Notes: a model not told the origin generated them from the sequence alone. A stretch of DNA of 64,000 bases from Pseudorhodobacter sp. MZDSW-24AT (GCF_002794355.1 NZ_PGOI01000002.1:1-64000); one strand, 5' to 3'. Counted from the first letter of the stretch, positions 1-8,811 are shown. Numbers and translations are program-made.

Positions 1-605
1 GGCAGGCGCGCGGGCGGGGCCGCGCGCGCGACGGCGGGGGCGCGGGTGCCGCGCGTCATGCGGCGCAAAGTGTCATCCCGGTCAAGGATATGGTGTTTCA
101 GCGCGCCTGCGATGTGCAAGAGGATGGCGGCGATCATCAGCTTGGTGAACACCCAGTGCAGGCCGACCGCGATTTGCGCCACGCTTTCCGATTGCGGCAC
201 GAAGGGCAGGGTTTGGCCAAAGGGCCACCAGATTGGCGCAAAGCCGGTGACGGCCGCGTGATGCACCCAGCCGGTGAGCGGCACGGCGACGAGGCTGATA
301 TACAGCATCCAGTGCACCAGCCGGGCGAGGGCGAGCTCCAGCCGCCGCTCGGGGTGCAAGGGCACCGGATGCGGCTGCGCCAGCGCCCAGAGGATGCGGC
401 CCAAGGCCACGAAGAAGACGACAACGCCCAAGGTCTTGTGCAGGGAAAACAGCTGCGCCTTGCGGGCCAGCGCCTCGGCGGTGTCATAGGGCAGGCGGTT
501 GGCGATGATGCCAAGCGGGATGGCGATCAGGATCAGGCTGGCGGTGGTCCAGTGAAACAGGCGCGCGACCTTGCCATAGGACACGGGGGAATTGCGGGCG
601 GGCAT
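1..605 (-). CDS. Cytochrome b561 family protein (3' end outside window)
   Basis: The reading frame opens with MPARNSPVSYGKVARLFHWT and runs off the left edge without a stop, about 201 codons. It is a small di-heme membrane cytochrome that moves electrons across or along the inner membrane. Visible features are four hydrophobic segments and histidines at positions typical of b561 heme ligands: RLFHWT near residue 18, SLHKTLG near 51, LHWVFT and LLHIAGALKHH near 160-175. After the last helix the chain becomes Ala/Pro/Arg-rich, which looks like a linker. Some rhodobacterial b561 proteins carry a C-terminal YceI domain, but here that is outside the window. It is divergent from fabD. Confidence 0.85.
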   Translation of the reverse strand, partial: MPARNSPVSYGKVARLFHWTTASLILIAIPLGIIANRLPYDTAEALARKAQLFSLHKTLGVVVFFVALGRILWALAQPHPVPLHPERRLELALARLVHWMLYISLVAVPLTGWVHHAAVTGFAPIWWPFGQTLPFVPQSESVAQIAVGLHWVFTKLMIAAILLHIAGALKHHILDRDDTLRRMTRGTRAPAVARAAPPARL

Positions 606-780
606 GGGAAACTCCGGTCAATGATCTGCGCGGCAGGCTAGCGGTTTTGCCGCGCGCATGCAGCAGGGCGGAATGCACAGGGCCTGTGCAGAGCGGGGCG
701 CGTGCGCTGAAAACCGGGGCGGTGATTGCGCTGGCGGCAGGGGCGCGCTATCTGGGTTGGGTGATCAGACGGGAGGCAGC

Positions 781-1710
781 ATGGGCCGCGCATTCGTATT
801 TCCGGGCCAAGGGGCCCAAACCATCGGGATGGGGCAGGCCTTGGCCGAGGCCTATCCGGCGGCGCGGGCCGTGTTTCAGGAGGTGGATGACGCGCTGGGA
901 GAAGCGCTGTCCAAGCTGATCTGGGAGGGCGATATTGCCGAGCTGACGCTGACGCAGAATGCGCAGCCCGCGCTGATGGCAACGTCGATTGCGGCCTTGC
1001 GCGCGCTGGAGGCGGAAGGCTTTGGCATGGAGCAGGCGGATTTCGTGGCCGGGCATTCCTTGGGCGAATATTCGGCGCTTTGTGCGGCGGGGGCGCTGAG
1101 CCTTTCGGACACCGCGCGGCTGTTGCGCATTCGCGGGGCGGCCATGCAAGAGGCGGTGCCGGTGGGCGTGGGCGCGATGGCGGCGATTCTGGGGCTGGAG
1201 TTCGAGGCGGTGGCGGCGATTGCCGCCGAGGCCGCGGAGGATGAGGTTTGTCAGGCCGCCAATGACAATGACCCGGCGCAGGTGGTGATTTCGGGCCATA
1301 AGGACGCGGTGGAGCGGGCGATGGCTTTGGCCAAGGCGCGCGGCGCCAAGCGGGCGCTGCCCTTGCCGGTGTCGGCGCCGTTTCATTGCGCGCTGATGGC
1401 GCCGGCGGCGCAGGTGATGACGGAGGCCTTGGCGGCGGTGGTGATTTCCAAGCCCGTCTGCCCGGTGGTGGTGAATGTGCGGGCCGAGGCCGTGGAAGAG
1501 CCGGACCGGTTCCGCGATCTGCTGGTGGCGCAGGTGACCGGATCGGTGCGCTGGCGCGAGAGCATGGAATGGATGCAGCGCGCAGGCGTGACCGAATTCT
1601 GGGAGATTGGCGCGGGCAAGGCGCTTTCGGGGATGATCAAGCGCATCGTGCCCGGGGCCGAGACGCGGGCGATCGGGGTGCCGGCGGATGTGCTGGCGCT
1701 CAAAGGGTGA
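781..1710 (+). CDS. fabD: Malonyl-CoA:ACP transacylase
   Basis: Moves malonyl groups from CoA to acyl carrier protein for type II fatty-acid synthesis in the cytoplasm. The 309-residue protein has the normal family length. It starts MGRAFVFPGQGAQ, with the family's GQGAQ loop near residue 10, the nucleophile elbow GHSLGEY at 91-97 (active Ser93), and a His in SAPFHCALM near residue 201 that completes the dyad. The ATG at 781 follows a purine-rich GGGAGGC ribosome site; the open frame extends further upstream but has no family similarity there. It is followed by a hairpin element and then fabG on the same strand. Confidence 0.97.
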   Translation: MGRAFVFPGQGAQTIGMGQALAEAYPAARAVFQEVDDALGEALSKLIWEGDIAELTLTQNAQPALMATSIAALRALEAEGFGMEQADFVAGHSLGEYSALCAAGALSLSDTARLLRIRGAAMQEAVPVGVGAMAAILGLEFEAVAAIAAEAAEDEVCQAANDNDPAQVVISGHKDAVERAMALAKARGAKRALPLPVSAPFHCALMAPAAQVMTEALAAVVISKPVCPVVVNVRAEAVEEPDRFRDLLVAQVTGSVRWRESMEWMQRAGVTEFWEIGAGKALSGMIKRIVPGAETRAIGVPADVLALKG

Positions 1711-1721
1711 GCGGTGTGCCC

Positions 1722-1789
1722 TTGGCTGGCCCCGGAGGGCTGTCTGCCCTCCGGACCTCCCGAGGATATTTTTGAACAGATGAAAGAGG
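1722..1789 (+). repeat. Dispersed hairpin element, copy A
   Basis: Lies between fabD and fabG. A perfect 7-bp stem (GGAGGGC 1734-1740, GCCCTCC 1746-1752, loop TGTCT) is followed by GGACCTCC, then GAGGATATTTTTGAACAGA and TGAAAG. The same architecture recurs at 4636-4692 and, inverted, at 18077-18132. The stems differ in sequence between copies but stay paired, while the 3' segment stays nearly constant. Function is unknown; it could be a processing or attenuation site in mRNA. Confidence 0.8.
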
Positions 1790-1798
1790 GACAGGATC

Positions 1799-2536
1799 AT
1801 GTTTGATCTGACCGGAAAAACGGCCTTGGTGACCGGGGCTTCGGGCGGCATCGGCGCCGAGATCGCACGGGCCTTGCATGGGGCGGGGGCCACCGTGGCC
1901 TTGTCGGGGACGCGGCTGGCACCTTTGGAGGCGCTGGCGGCCGAGCTGGGAGAGCGCACACATGTGCTGACCTGCAATCTGTCGGACCCTGCCGAGGTGG
2001 AGGCGCTGATCAAGCGGGCCGCCGAGGCGATGGGATCGGTGGATGTGCTGGTGAACAATGCCGGGATCACCAAGGACGGTCTGATGATGCGGATGTCGGA
2101 CGAGGATTGGCAGGCGGTGATCGACGTCAACCTGACCGCCACCTTCCGCCTGTGCCGGGCGGCCTTGCGCGGGATGATGAAGGCGCGCTGGGGCCGGATC
2201 GTGAACATCAGCTCGGTTGTGGGGGCCATCGGGAATCCGGGGCAGGCCAATTACGCCGCGAGCAAGGCGGGCATGGTGGGGATGTCGAAATCACTGGCGG
2301 CGGAAGTGGCAAGCCGGGGCATCACGGTGAACTGTGTGGCGCCGGGCTTCATCGAGACGGCGATGACCGAAAAGCTGAATGACAGCCAGCGCGGATCGAT
2401 TCTGGACGGGGTGCCAGCGGGACGCATGGGCACGCCCCAAGAGGTTGCGGCGGCCGTGCTGTATCTGGCCTCGGCCGAGGCGGGATATGTGACGGGTGCC
2501 ATCTTGCATGTAAATGGCGGGATGGCCATGATATAA
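1799..2536 (+). CDS. fabG: 3-oxoacyl-ACP reductase
   Basis: NADPH-dependent reduction of beta-ketoacyl-ACP in fatty-acid elongation. It is a 245-residue classical short-chain dehydrogenase with the cofactor loop TGASGGIG near residues 12-19, NNAG at 86-89, the catalytic Ser in VNISSV near 138, and YAASK with Tyr152 and Lys156. The C-terminus ends in HVNGGMAMI, typical of FabG. The ATG at 1799 follows AGAGGGACAGG. Its neighbours fabD and acpP support a fatty-acid role over that of a general SDR. Confidence 0.97.
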   Translation: MFDLTGKTALVTGASGGIGAEIARALHGAGATVALSGTRLAPLEALAAELGERTHVLTCNLSDPAEVEALIKRAAEAMGSVDVLVNNAGITKDGLMMRMSDEDWQAVIDVNLTATFRLCRAALRGMMKARWGRIVNISSVVGAIGNPGQANYAASKAGMVGMSKSLAAEVASRGITVNCVAPGFIETAMTEKLNDSQRGSILDGVPAGRMGTPQEVAAAVLYLASAEAGYVTGAILHVNGGMAMI

Positions 2537-2600
2537 GCGCGCCCGCAAAGGGGCCTGACGGGCCTCGGGGCGCAGGTCGGGCACGGCTTTGTGAAAGCGT

Positions 2601-2629
2601 TTGCCTAAAGCAGCCGCCCTTGCTATAGG
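2601..2629 (+). promoter_or_regulatory. Sigma70-type promoter for acpP
   Basis: TTGCCT (2601-2606) and TATAGG (2624-2629) are separated by exactly 17 bp. They sit about 115 bp before the acpP start, leaving a leader with GC-rich hairpins such as GCCCCCGAAAGGGGC. This suggests acpP can be transcribed independently of fabD-fabG. Confidence 0.55.
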
Positions 2630-2743
2630 CGCGCTGGAAATCGCCGGTTCACGCCGGTGTCGTCGCCGTGGCGGCGCAATCGCCCCCGAAAGGGGCAAGG
2701 ACAAGAGACGGGAAGCCCTCCCGCTGATATAAGAGGAAGTGAC

Positions 2744-2977
2744 ATGAGCGACATCGCTGACCGCGTGAAGAAGATCGTCGTTGAGCATCTGGGCGTTGAA
2801 GAGGAGAAGGTCACCGAGACCGCTTCCTTCATCGACGATCTGGGCGCGGACTCGCTCGACACTGTCGAACTGGTCATGGCGTTCGAGGAAGAGTTCGGGA
2901 TCGAGATTCCGGATGACGCCGCCGAGACCATCCAGACCTTTGGCGATGCGGTGAAGTTCATCACCGAAGCCGCCTGA
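2744..2977 (+). CDS. acpP: Acyl carrier protein
   Basis: The 77-residue acidic carrier of growing acyl chains in type II fatty-acid synthesis. The phosphopantetheine site DSLD is at residues 36-39 (Ser37), within the helix that begins DDLGAD. The ATG at 2744 follows AAGAGGAAG, a good ribosome site, and gives the usual family length; an upstream in-frame extension is not ACP-like. In many Rhodobacterales fabF follows acpP directly, but here a terminator and the convergent ssb gene follow. Confidence 0.98.
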   Translation: MSDIADRVKKIVVEHLGVEEEKVTETASFIDDLGADSLDTVELVMAFEEEFGIEIPDDAAETIQTFGDAVKFITEAA

Positions 2978-3005
2978 TCCGCAGATCCGGGTCTGACAGA
3001 CGAAG

Positions 3006-3034
3006 AAAGGCACCCCTTGGCGGGTGCCTTTTGC
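3006..3034 (+). terminator. Rho-independent terminator after acpP
   Basis: AAAGGCACCCC and CGGGTGCCTTTT flank a short TTGG loop about 30 bases after the acpP stop, with a short T-run. Confidence 0.75.
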
Positions 3035-3178
3035 ATTGGGGGCGGGCGCATCTGCGGGAGCGGGGGCTTTGGCGCTGGGATGGGGCTGCGCGCGGAGTTG
3101 CGCGGTGTGCGACGGTGGAAGGGCGCGGAGGGGCGCCGGGGGCTGCCGGGAATGGCGCGGGTGGGGCTGGCGCGGCAG

Positions 3179-3208
3179 GAAAAAGCCCCGGTCGCGGGGA
3201 CCGGGGCT
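3179..3208 (-). terminator. Rho-independent terminator of ssb
   Basis: A perfect 10-bp stem (AGCCCCGGTC at 3184-3193, GACCGGGGCT at 3199-3208) lies just beyond the ssb stop. Read on the minus strand it is followed by five T residues. Confidence 0.75.
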
Positions 3209-3216
3209 GTGCGGGA

Positions 3217-3747
3217 TCAGAAGGGGATTTCGTCGTCGAGGTCGTTGCGGCCCATCGGCGCGCGGTCGCCGCCCCGGCTGCCGCCACCGCCGCCCATGCT
3301 GCCGCCGCCCATGCCCCCCGAGCTGCCGCTGCCGTAATCGTCATAGCCGCCCCGGTCGTCATAGCCGCCTTGCCCGCCACCGCCGCCGCCTTCGCCCCGG
3401 CCGCCCAGCAGGGTGAGTTCCCCGCGATACTGGCGCAGCACCACTTCGGTCGTGTAGCGGTCTTGGCCGGATTGATCCTGCCATTTGCGGGTTTCGAGCT
3501 GCCCTTCGATATAGACGGTGGAGCCTTTGCGCAGATATTGCTCGGCGATCTTGGCGAGCGCTTCGTTGAAGATGGCGACCGAATGCCATTCGGTGCGCTC
3601 CTTGCGTTCACCAGTTTGCTTGTCGCGCCAGTTTTCCGAGGTGGCGATGCGCAGGTTCACCACCTTGCCGCCATTGGCGAAGCTGCGCACCTCGGGGTCG
3701 CGGCCGAGATTGCCGACGATGATGACCTTGTTGACCGAGCCTGCCAT
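3217..3747 (-). CDS. ssb: Single-stranded DNA-binding protein
   Basis: Coats single-stranded DNA in replication, repair and recombination. The 176-residue protein has an N-terminal OB-fold (about 1-112, starting [19 protein letters not shown]), a very Gly-rich flexible linker (about 115-165) and the acidic tip DLDDEIPF that docks partner proteins. Its length is normal for alphaproteobacterial SSB. It converges on acpP. A weak CtrA-like site (3818-3832) lies about 70 bp upstream of its start. Confidence 0.97.
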   Translation of the reverse strand: MAGSVNKVIIVGNLGRDPEVRSFANGGKVVNLRIATSENWRDKQTGERKERTEWHSVAIFNEALAKIAEQYLRKGSTVYIEGQLETRKWQDQSGQDRYTTEVVLRQYRGELTLLGGRGEGGGGGGQGGYDDRGGYDDYGSGSSGGMGGGSMGGGGGSRGGDRAPMGRNDLDDEIPF

Positions 3748-3817
3748 GGAAATTCCTCGCTTTGGATGTGCCCCGGCGCCGGGGCCGGATGGGTGACCGG
3801 AGCCTGTCCGGTCTTGG

Positions 3818-3832
3818 TTAAGAAATGGATAC
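3818..3832 (-). promoter_or_regulatory. Weak CtrA-like site upstream of ssb
   Basis: On the minus strand it reads GTAT-N7-TTAACC, one base away from the GTAA-N7-TTAACC form seen before ctrA and fliG. It lies in the divergent region between ssb and the transglycosylase gene. The match is suggestive only. Confidence 0.25.
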
Positions 3833-4004
3833 CGTCGCCAAATCTATATCGGGCGGGACGGGGGGCTGCAATGCGGCGGGGGGGCAATTTGGCGGGCGGA
3901 ACCCTGCCGATGCGGCTGATGCGGTGGGGGCGTGCATCTGGGCACTGGAATGTGGCGCGGATTTGCCTATAGTCACCGCGTCTGAGGCAAGCGGGAAGAT
4001 CCTG

Positions 4005-4616
4005 ATGAAGCTGAGCCCTGTTCTTCTGTCTGGCTGTCTGGCTGTGGCGCTGTCGGTTTTTGTGCCGGGGGGGGCGGAGGCGGATGGGCTGAACCTGTCG
4101 GGGTCGAGCAAGAGCCGGGCGTCGCTGTTCAATTCGCAGAAGAAATTGCTGGATGGGCGGCTGTCGAAGCAATACGAGGCCTCGGTCCGGCTGACGCCGA
4201 AGGGCAAGGTGGCGGCCCCGGTGGAGGGGCCGGCCCCGCGCTACAGCGGGCGTTACAAGGGCGAGTATCTGGCGGTGGCGCGGACGATGGCGGCGCGGCA
4301 CGGGATTCCGGAGGACCTGTTCCTGCGGCTGGTGCAGCAGGAATCGGGCTGGAACCCGGGCGCGGTGTCACATAAGGGCGCCACGGGACTGGCGCAGCTG
4401 ATGCCGGGGACGGCACAGAAGCTGGGGGTGGATATTCACGATCCCCACCAGAATCTGGAAGGCGGGGCGCGCTATCTCAAGATGATGTACACCAAGTTTG
4501 GCAGCTGGCGGCTGGCGCTGGCGGCCTATAACGCGGGACCGGGCGCGGTGGAAAAGCACAACGGGATTCCGCCCTATGCCGAGACGGTGAATTACGTGAA
4601 GGCGATTCTGGGCTGA
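4005..4616 (+). CDS. Secreted lytic transglycosylase (SLT domain)
   Basis: Cleaves peptidoglycan glycan strands in the periplasm, leaving 1,6-anhydro ends. The 203-residue protein has a signal peptide ([18 protein letters not shown], cut near residue 26). A basic, low-complexity region leads into an SLT domain from about residue 85: [12 protein letters not shown] with catalytic Glu113, [13 protein letters not shown] at 126-138 and AYNAGPGAV at 174-182. The ATG at 4005 is chosen because it begins the signal peptide. The Cys at residue 11 lies inside the hydrophobic core and does not make a convincing lipobox. Confidence 0.9.
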   Translation: MKLSPVLLSGCLAVALSVFVPGGAEADGLNLSGSSKSRASLFNSQKKLLDGRLSKQYEASVRLTPKGKVAAPVEGPAPRYSGRYKGEYLAVARTMAARHGIPEDLFLRLVQQESGWNPGAVSHKGATGLAQLMPGTAQKLGVDIHDPHQNLEGGARYLKMMYTKFGSWRLALAAYNAGPGAVEKHNGIPPYAETVNYVKAILG

Positions 4617-4635
4617 GGGGCGGCGCTTTTGGCCA

Positions 4636-4692
4636 GCCGCCGGGGGACGTCGCGTCCCCCGGACCCCCTGCGGGATATTTATGAACAGATGA
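4636..4692 (+). repeat. Dispersed hairpin element, copy B
   Basis: An 8-bp stem (GGGGGACG 4642-4649, CGTCCCCC 4653-4660) is followed by GGACCCCCTG, CGGGATATTTATGAACAGA and TGAG. It lies downstream of the transglycosylase stop and before the convergent aldo/keto reductase. The stem differs from copy A but remains fully paired, and the 3' half matches copy A closely. Confidence 0.8.
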
Positions 4693-4728
4693 GGGGGCGG
4701 CGCTTTGGAGGGCGCCGCCCTTTTGAAT

Positions 4729-5727
4729 TCACCACAGATGGGCGACGTGGGGGGCGATCAGGCGGGTGTAGATGTCGCGCGCGGCCTGCATCTGATCGGG
4801 GGTGAGGGCCGGGAGATCGGCGGCGGCGGCATTGGCGCGGGCCTGATCCGGGGTTTTGGCGCCGGGAATCACCACGGTGACCGCTTCTTCCATCAAGATC
4901 CAGCGCAGGGCGAAGGCGGCCATGGCGGTGCCTTGCGGCACGAGGGGGCGCAGCGCCTCGACCGCGTCGAGGGCGACATCGAAGGGCACGCCGCTGAAGG
5001 TTTCGCCTTTGTCGAAGGCCTCGCCGTTGCGGTTGAAGGCGCGGTGGTCATCGGCGGCGAACTGGCTGTTGGCGTTCATCTTGCCGGTCAGGAGGCCCGA
5101 GGCCAGCGGCACGCGGGCGATGACGGCGACGTCTTGCGCGCGGGCCTGCGCAAAGAAACGCTCGGCGGGTTTCATGCGGAAGAGGTTGTAGATGATCTGC
5201 ACCGAGACGACGCCCGGGTGCTGGATCGCGGTCAGCGCCTCGTCCACGGTTTCGACCGAGACGCCGTATTGGGCGATCTTGCCCTTGGCCTTGAGGGCGT
5301 CGAGCGCGTCGAACAGCGCGGCGTTGCGGTAGACAGGCGTGGGCGGGCAGTGCAGTTGCACGAGATCAAGGCAATCGGTGCGAAGGTTTTTCAGGCTGCG
5401 GTCGATGAAGGATTCGATGGCGGTGCCGGTATAGGCCTCGGCGCTGTGGGGGGAGAGGCGGCGGCCCGCTTTGGTTGCGACAAAGGGGCGGGGGCCCATG
5501 CCGGCGGCGGCACGTTCGGCCAGCACCTCGGCGATGATCTGTTCGCTGCGGCCATCGCCATAGACATCGGCGGTGTCGATGAAGGTGAGGCCGGCGTCGA
5601 GGGCGGCGTGCAGCGTGGCCTTGGCGTCGTCCCAAGTGACCTCACCCCAAGTGCCGCCGATGGCCCAAGCGCCGAAGCCGATGGGGGTGGTGCTGTGGCC
5701 GGTGCGGCCGAATGTGCGGGTGTGCAT
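4729..5727 (-). CDS. Aldo/keto reductase
   Basis: NADPH-dependent oxidoreductase of the AKR superfamily; the substrate cannot be told from sequence. The 332-residue TIM-barrel protein starts MHTRTFGRTG. Visible catalytic residues are Asp51 and Tyr56 in DTADVYGDGRSE, Lys in FVATKAGRR near 85, and His in VQLHCPP near 119. The C-terminal VIPGAKTPDQARAN is the cofactor phosphate-binding stretch. The start at 5727 has GGAG nearby; an 18-codon upstream extension is less likely. No functional link to ccmA is evident. Confidence 0.88.
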   Translation of the reverse strand: MHTRTFGRTGHSTTPIGFGAWAIGGTWGEVTWDDAKATLHAALDAGLTFIDTADVYGDGRSEQIIAEVLAERAAAGMGPRPFVATKAGRRLSPHSAEAYTGTAIESFIDRSLKNLRTDCLDLVQLHCPPTPVYRNAALFDALDALKAKGKIAQYGVSVETVDEALTAIQHPGVVSVQIIYNLFRMKPAERFFAQARAQDVAVIARVPLASGLLTGKMNANSQFAADDHRAFNRNGEAFDKGETFSGVPFDVALDAVEALRPLVPQGTAMAAFALRWILMEEAVTVVIPGAKTPDQARANAAAADLPALTPDQMQAARDIYTRLIAPHVAHLW

Positions 5728-5830
5728 CTGTGATCTCCGTTTGCTGGGGGCAAGATAGGGCGCGGCGGCGGTGATGGCCATGGTGACGCAGGGCCTTTTC
5801 GGCGGGGCAGCGCTGCGCTAGGGGTTGCGG

Positions 5831-6454
5831 ATGGAGATGGTGGTGGACAATCTGGGCGTGGCCCGTGGCGGCCTGACGGTGCTGGAGGGCGTGCGCTTTG
5901 CGCTGGCCGCCGGTCAGGCGTTGATCTTGCGCGGCCCCAACGGGGTGGGCAAGACCACTTTGCTGCGCACGCTGGCCGGATTGCAGCCCGCCGTGGCCGG
6001 CACGCTGCGCGTGCCCCCCGAAAGCGTGACCTATGCGGCCCATGCCGACGGTTTGAAGGCGGTGCTGACGGTGGCGGAGAATCTGGCCTTTTGGGCCGAG
6101 ATCCATGGCGGGGGCGATGTGCAGGCCGCGATGGCCGAGATGAACCTGACCGAGCTGCGTGACCGCCGGGCGGCCAACCTGTCGGCGGGGCAGAAGCGGC
6201 GGCTGGGGCTGGCGCGGCTTTTGGTGACCGGGCGGCCGATCTGGGTGCTGGACGAGCCGACGGTGTCGCTCGATCAGGCGAGCGTGACGCTGTTTGCGGG
6301 GGTGGTGCGCGCGCATCTGGCGCGCGGCGGCATGGCGCTGATCGCCACCCATATTGATCTGGGGCTGGAGGAGGCGGCGGTGCTGGACCTTGCGCCGTTC
6401 AAGGCGCGGATGCCGGTGGCTTCGGGTGGCGGCTTTGACGAGGCCTTTGCATGA
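5831..6454 (+). CDS. ccmA: Heme exporter ATPase CcmA
   Basis: ATP-binding subunit of the CcmAB(CD) complex that releases heme-loaded CcmE during cytochrome c maturation. The 207-residue ABC protein has Walker [10 protein letters not shown] near 35-43, signature LSAGQKRR, Walker B IWVLDEP and switch His in ATHIDLG. The ATG at 5831 is preceded by AGGGGT at good spacing; a TTG two codons upstream is less likely. It begins the ccmABCDG operon, equivalent to helABCDX of Rhodobacter capsulatus. Confidence 0.95.
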   Translation: MEMVVDNLGVARGGLTVLEGVRFALAAGQALILRGPNGVGKTTLLRTLAGLQPAVAGTLRVPPESVTYAAHADGLKAVLTVAENLAFWAEIHGGGDVQAAMAEMNLTELRDRRAANLSAGQKRRLGLARLLVTGRPIWVLDEPTVSLDQASVTLFAGVVRAHLARGGMALIATHIDLGLEEAAVLDLAPFKARMPVASGGGFDEAFA

Positions 6455-7107
6455 AGGCGCTTTTGCTCCGTGATGTGCGGCTGGCGATCCGGGCGGGCGG
6501 TGGCTTTGGGCTGGGGCTGGCGTTTTTCCTGCTGGTGGCGGTGCTGGTGCCTTTGGGTGTGGGACCCGAACCGGCGACGCTGGCCAAGATTGCGCCGGGC
6601 ATTTTGTGGGTGGGGGCGCTTTTGGCCTGTCTGCTCTCGCTGGACCGGATCTTTGCGCTGGATTTTGAGGATGGCTCGCTGGATCTGCTGGCCACCGCGC
6701 CGATTCCGCTGGAAGGGGTGGTGGCGATCAAGGCCTTTGCGCATTGGCTGGTGACGGGGCTGCCCTTGACGCTGGTGGCGCCGGTGCTGGCGGTGCTGTT
6801 GAACCTGCCGGGGCCGGGCTATCTGTGGCTGGTGGTGAGCTTGCTTGCCGGCACTCCGGCGCTGTCGGTGATCGGGGCCTTTGGCGCCGCACTGGTGGTG
6901 GGGGTGAAGCGGGGGGGATTGCTGTTGTCGCTGCTGGTCTTGCCCCTTTATGTGCCAACGCTGATCTTTGGCGCCGAGGTGGTGAAGCGGGGCGCGAGCG
7001 GGACCGAGGTTTCGGTGCCGCTGCTGCTGCTCGCGGGGATCACGGCGGGGGCGGTGGCGCTTTTGCCCTTTGCGGCGGCGGCGGCGCTCCGCGTCAATCT
7101 GCGCTGA
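6451..7107 (+). CDS. ccmB: Heme exporter membrane protein CcmB
   Basis: Integral membrane partner of CcmA. It has 218 residues and six hydrophobic segments, for example [30 protein letters not shown] and [17 protein letters not shown]. The [17 protein letters not shown] motif after the second segment is typical of CcmB. The start overlaps the ccmA stop by four bases (ATGA), so the two are translationally coupled. Confidence 0.95.
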   Translation: MKALLLRDVRLAIRAGGGFGLGLAFFLLVAVLVPLGVGPEPATLAKIAPGILWVGALLACLLSLDRIFALDFEDGSLDLLATAPIPLEGVVAIKAFAHWLVTGLPLTLVAPVLAVLLNLPGPGYLWLVVSLLAGTPALSVIGAFGAALVVGVKRGGLLLSLLVLPLYVPTLIFGAEVVKRGASGTEVSVPLLLLAGITAGAVALLPFAAAAALRVNLR

Positions 7108-7161
7108 GCTTTGACAGGAGTGTGACTTGAGACGCATCGTGAGAGAGGGTATGCCAATCTG

Positions 7162-7893
7162 ATGTCGTTGTGGGAATATGCCAATCCGAAGAAGTTCATG
7201 CAGGTCTCGGCCGGGGTTTTACCTTGGATGGCGGGGCTGACTGGGCTGTGTCTGGGGGTCGGGCTGATCTGGGGATTTTTCTTCACGCCTGATGATTTCC
7301 GGCAAGGGTCGACCGTGAAGATCATCTTCCTGCATGTGCCCTCTGCGATGATGGCGATCAATGCGTGGGTGATGATGCTGGTGGCGAGCCTGATCTGGCT
7401 GGTGCGGCGGCATCATGTGAGCGCGCTGGCCGCGCGCGCGGCCGCACCCGTGGGCCTGACCTTCACCGCGATTGCGCTGGTGACGGGGGCGCTGTGGGGG
7501 CAGCCGATGTGGGGCACCTGGTGGGCCTGGGACCCTCGGTTGACGGCCTTCCTGATTCTGGCGCTGTTCTATCTGGGCTATATCGCGCTGTGGCAGGCGG
7601 TGGAGGACCCCGACACGGCGGCGGATCTGACGGCGGTGATGTGCATGGTGGGATCGGTGTTTGCGCTGTTGTCGCGCTATGCGGTGAAGTTCTGGAATCA
7701 GGGGCTGCATCAGGATTCGACCATTCTGAAGGTGGGCGAGAAGGACCCGATCGCTCCGGTCTTTTATGTGCCGCTGGTGGTGTGCATCTTTGGCTTTGTG
7801 CTGCTGTTCGTGGCGCTGGTGCTGATGCGGACACGGACAGAGATTCGCGCGCGGCGGTTGTCGGCGCTGCTCGCACGGGAGCGGTTGGCATGA
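7162..7893 (+). CDS. ccmC: Heme transporter/handling protein CcmC
   Basis: Loads heme onto CcmE in the inner membrane. The 243-residue protein has six predicted membrane helices, the tryptophan-rich WWD signature (GTWWAWDPRLT near 114-124) that holds heme at the periplasmic face, and the conserved His in FLHVPSAMM and in NQGLHQDST. The gap of 54 bp after ccmB is the largest in this operon. Confidence 0.96.
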   Translation: MSLWEYANPKKFMQVSAGVLPWMAGLTGLCLGVGLIWGFFFTPDDFRQGSTVKIIFLHVPSAMMAINAWVMMLVASLIWLVRRHHVSALAARAAAPVGLTFTAIALVTGALWGQPMWGTWWAWDPRLTAFLILALFYLGYIALWQAVEDPDTAADLTAVMCMVGSVFALLSRYAVKFWNQGLHQDSTILKVGEKDPIAPVFYVPLVVCIFGFVLLFVALVLMRTRTEIRARRLSALLARERLA

Positions 7894-8060
7894 TGCCGGA
7901 TCTGGGACGTTATGCGGTGGCGGTGCTGTCGTCTTATGGCGCGAGTCTGGCGATGCTGGTGGCGCTGGTGGCGCTGACGTGGTGGCGGGGCGCACGGGTG
8001 AAGCGTCAGCTGGCCGAGGTGGAGGCGCGGCAAGCCCGCGCGACCAAAGGAGAGCCGTGA
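7890..8060 (+). CDS. ccmD: Heme exporter small subunit CcmD
   Basis: A 56-residue single-pass membrane protein that stabilises the CcmC-heme-CcmE complex and is needed for its release. Visible: one helix (YGASLAMLVALVALTWW), then a basic and acidic tail with KRQLAEVEARQAR. The start is ATGATG overlapping the ccmC stop; either ATG is possible. Small and divergent, so identification rests mainly on position between ccmC and ccmG. Confidence 0.88.
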   Translation: MMPDLGRYAVAVLSSYGASLAMLVALVALTWWRGARVKRQLAEVEARQARATKGEP

Positions 8061-8596
8061 TGGCAAAATGGTTGATGGTGTTGCCGCCGGTGCTGTTTGC
8101 CGGGCTGGCGGGGGCGTTCTATGTGTCGATGGTGACGAACAACCCCAATGACATGCCGACCGCCTTTCAGGACCGGGCGGCCCCGGTGGTGCCGGCGACG
8201 GGGCTTGCGGGGGTGCCGCAGCTGACGGATGCGGATTTGCGCACGGGCGAGGTGACGGTGGTGAATTTCTTTGCCACATGGTGCCCGCCGTGCCGGGCGG
8301 AGCATCCGGTGCTGTTGGAGATGGCCGAGGCGGGGGTGCGGGTGGCGGGCATCAACATCATGGATGATGATGCCAAGGCGATCGCCTATCTGGCCGAGGA
8401 CGGCAATCCGTTCTTTGCGGTGGCGACCGATCCACAGGGGCGCAACCGGGTGGAATGGGGGGTGACGGCGCCGCCCGAGACTTTCATCCTGCGCGGCGAT
8501 GGCACGGTGGCGATGCGCTTTATCGGGCCGCTGATCGGGGCCGATTATGAAGCGCGGTTCAAACCGGCGCTGGAGGCGGCGCTGGCGGGCGGCTGA
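8060..8596 (+). CDS. ccmG: Periplasmic thiol:disulfide reductase CcmG/DsbE
   Basis: Membrane-anchored thioredoxin-like protein that keeps apocytochrome c cysteines reduced for heme attachment. 178 residues: N-terminal anchor (WLMVLPPVLFAGLAGAFYV), thioredoxin fold with active site ATWCPPCRAEHP near 73-84, and cis-Pro in VTAPPETFIL. Its start overlaps the ccmD stop by one base. Equivalent to helX. ccmE is 54 kb away in this window, and ccmF and ccmH are not present here. Confidence 0.95.
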   Translation: MAKWLMVLPPVLFAGLAGAFYVSMVTNNPNDMPTAFQDRAAPVVPATGLAGVPQLTDADLRTGEVTVVNFFATWCPPCRAEHPVLLEMAEAGVRVAGINIMDDDAKAIAYLAEDGNPFFAVATDPQGRNRVEWGVTAPPETFILRGDGTVAMRFIGPLIGADYEARFKPALEAALAGG

Positions 8597-8604
8597 GCCG
8601 GGCC

Positions 8605-8730
8605 TTAGGCCAGCAAGAGCAGCGTCATCAGGGTGAAAAGCGCGAGCTCCGCGAGCGGCAGCGGGGCTGCGGCGCGCGCGGTGCTGCGCGCGGGCGGCTG
8701 TGGGGCAAGCGGCGGGAAGCGGTGGGGCAT
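8605..8730 (-). CDS. Possible small membrane peptide
   Basis: A 41-codon frame with ATG at 8730 preceded by AGGA. The peptide is Pro/Ala-rich at the N-terminus and ends in one hydrophobic segment (AELALFTLMTLLLLA). No family recognised. It lies convergent to ccmG, between that operon and the terminator at 8812. Could be chance; conservation in relatives would decide. Confidence 0.35.
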   Translation of the reverse strand: MPHRFPPLAPQPPARSTARAAAPLPLAELALFTLMTLLLLA

Positions 8731-8811
8731 GGCAGTGTCCTGTGCTGAGGGTTGGCCCCAGCCTGACACAGAGGTTTGAACGGAAGATTGCCACGCATCT
8801 GTGGCGCATGC

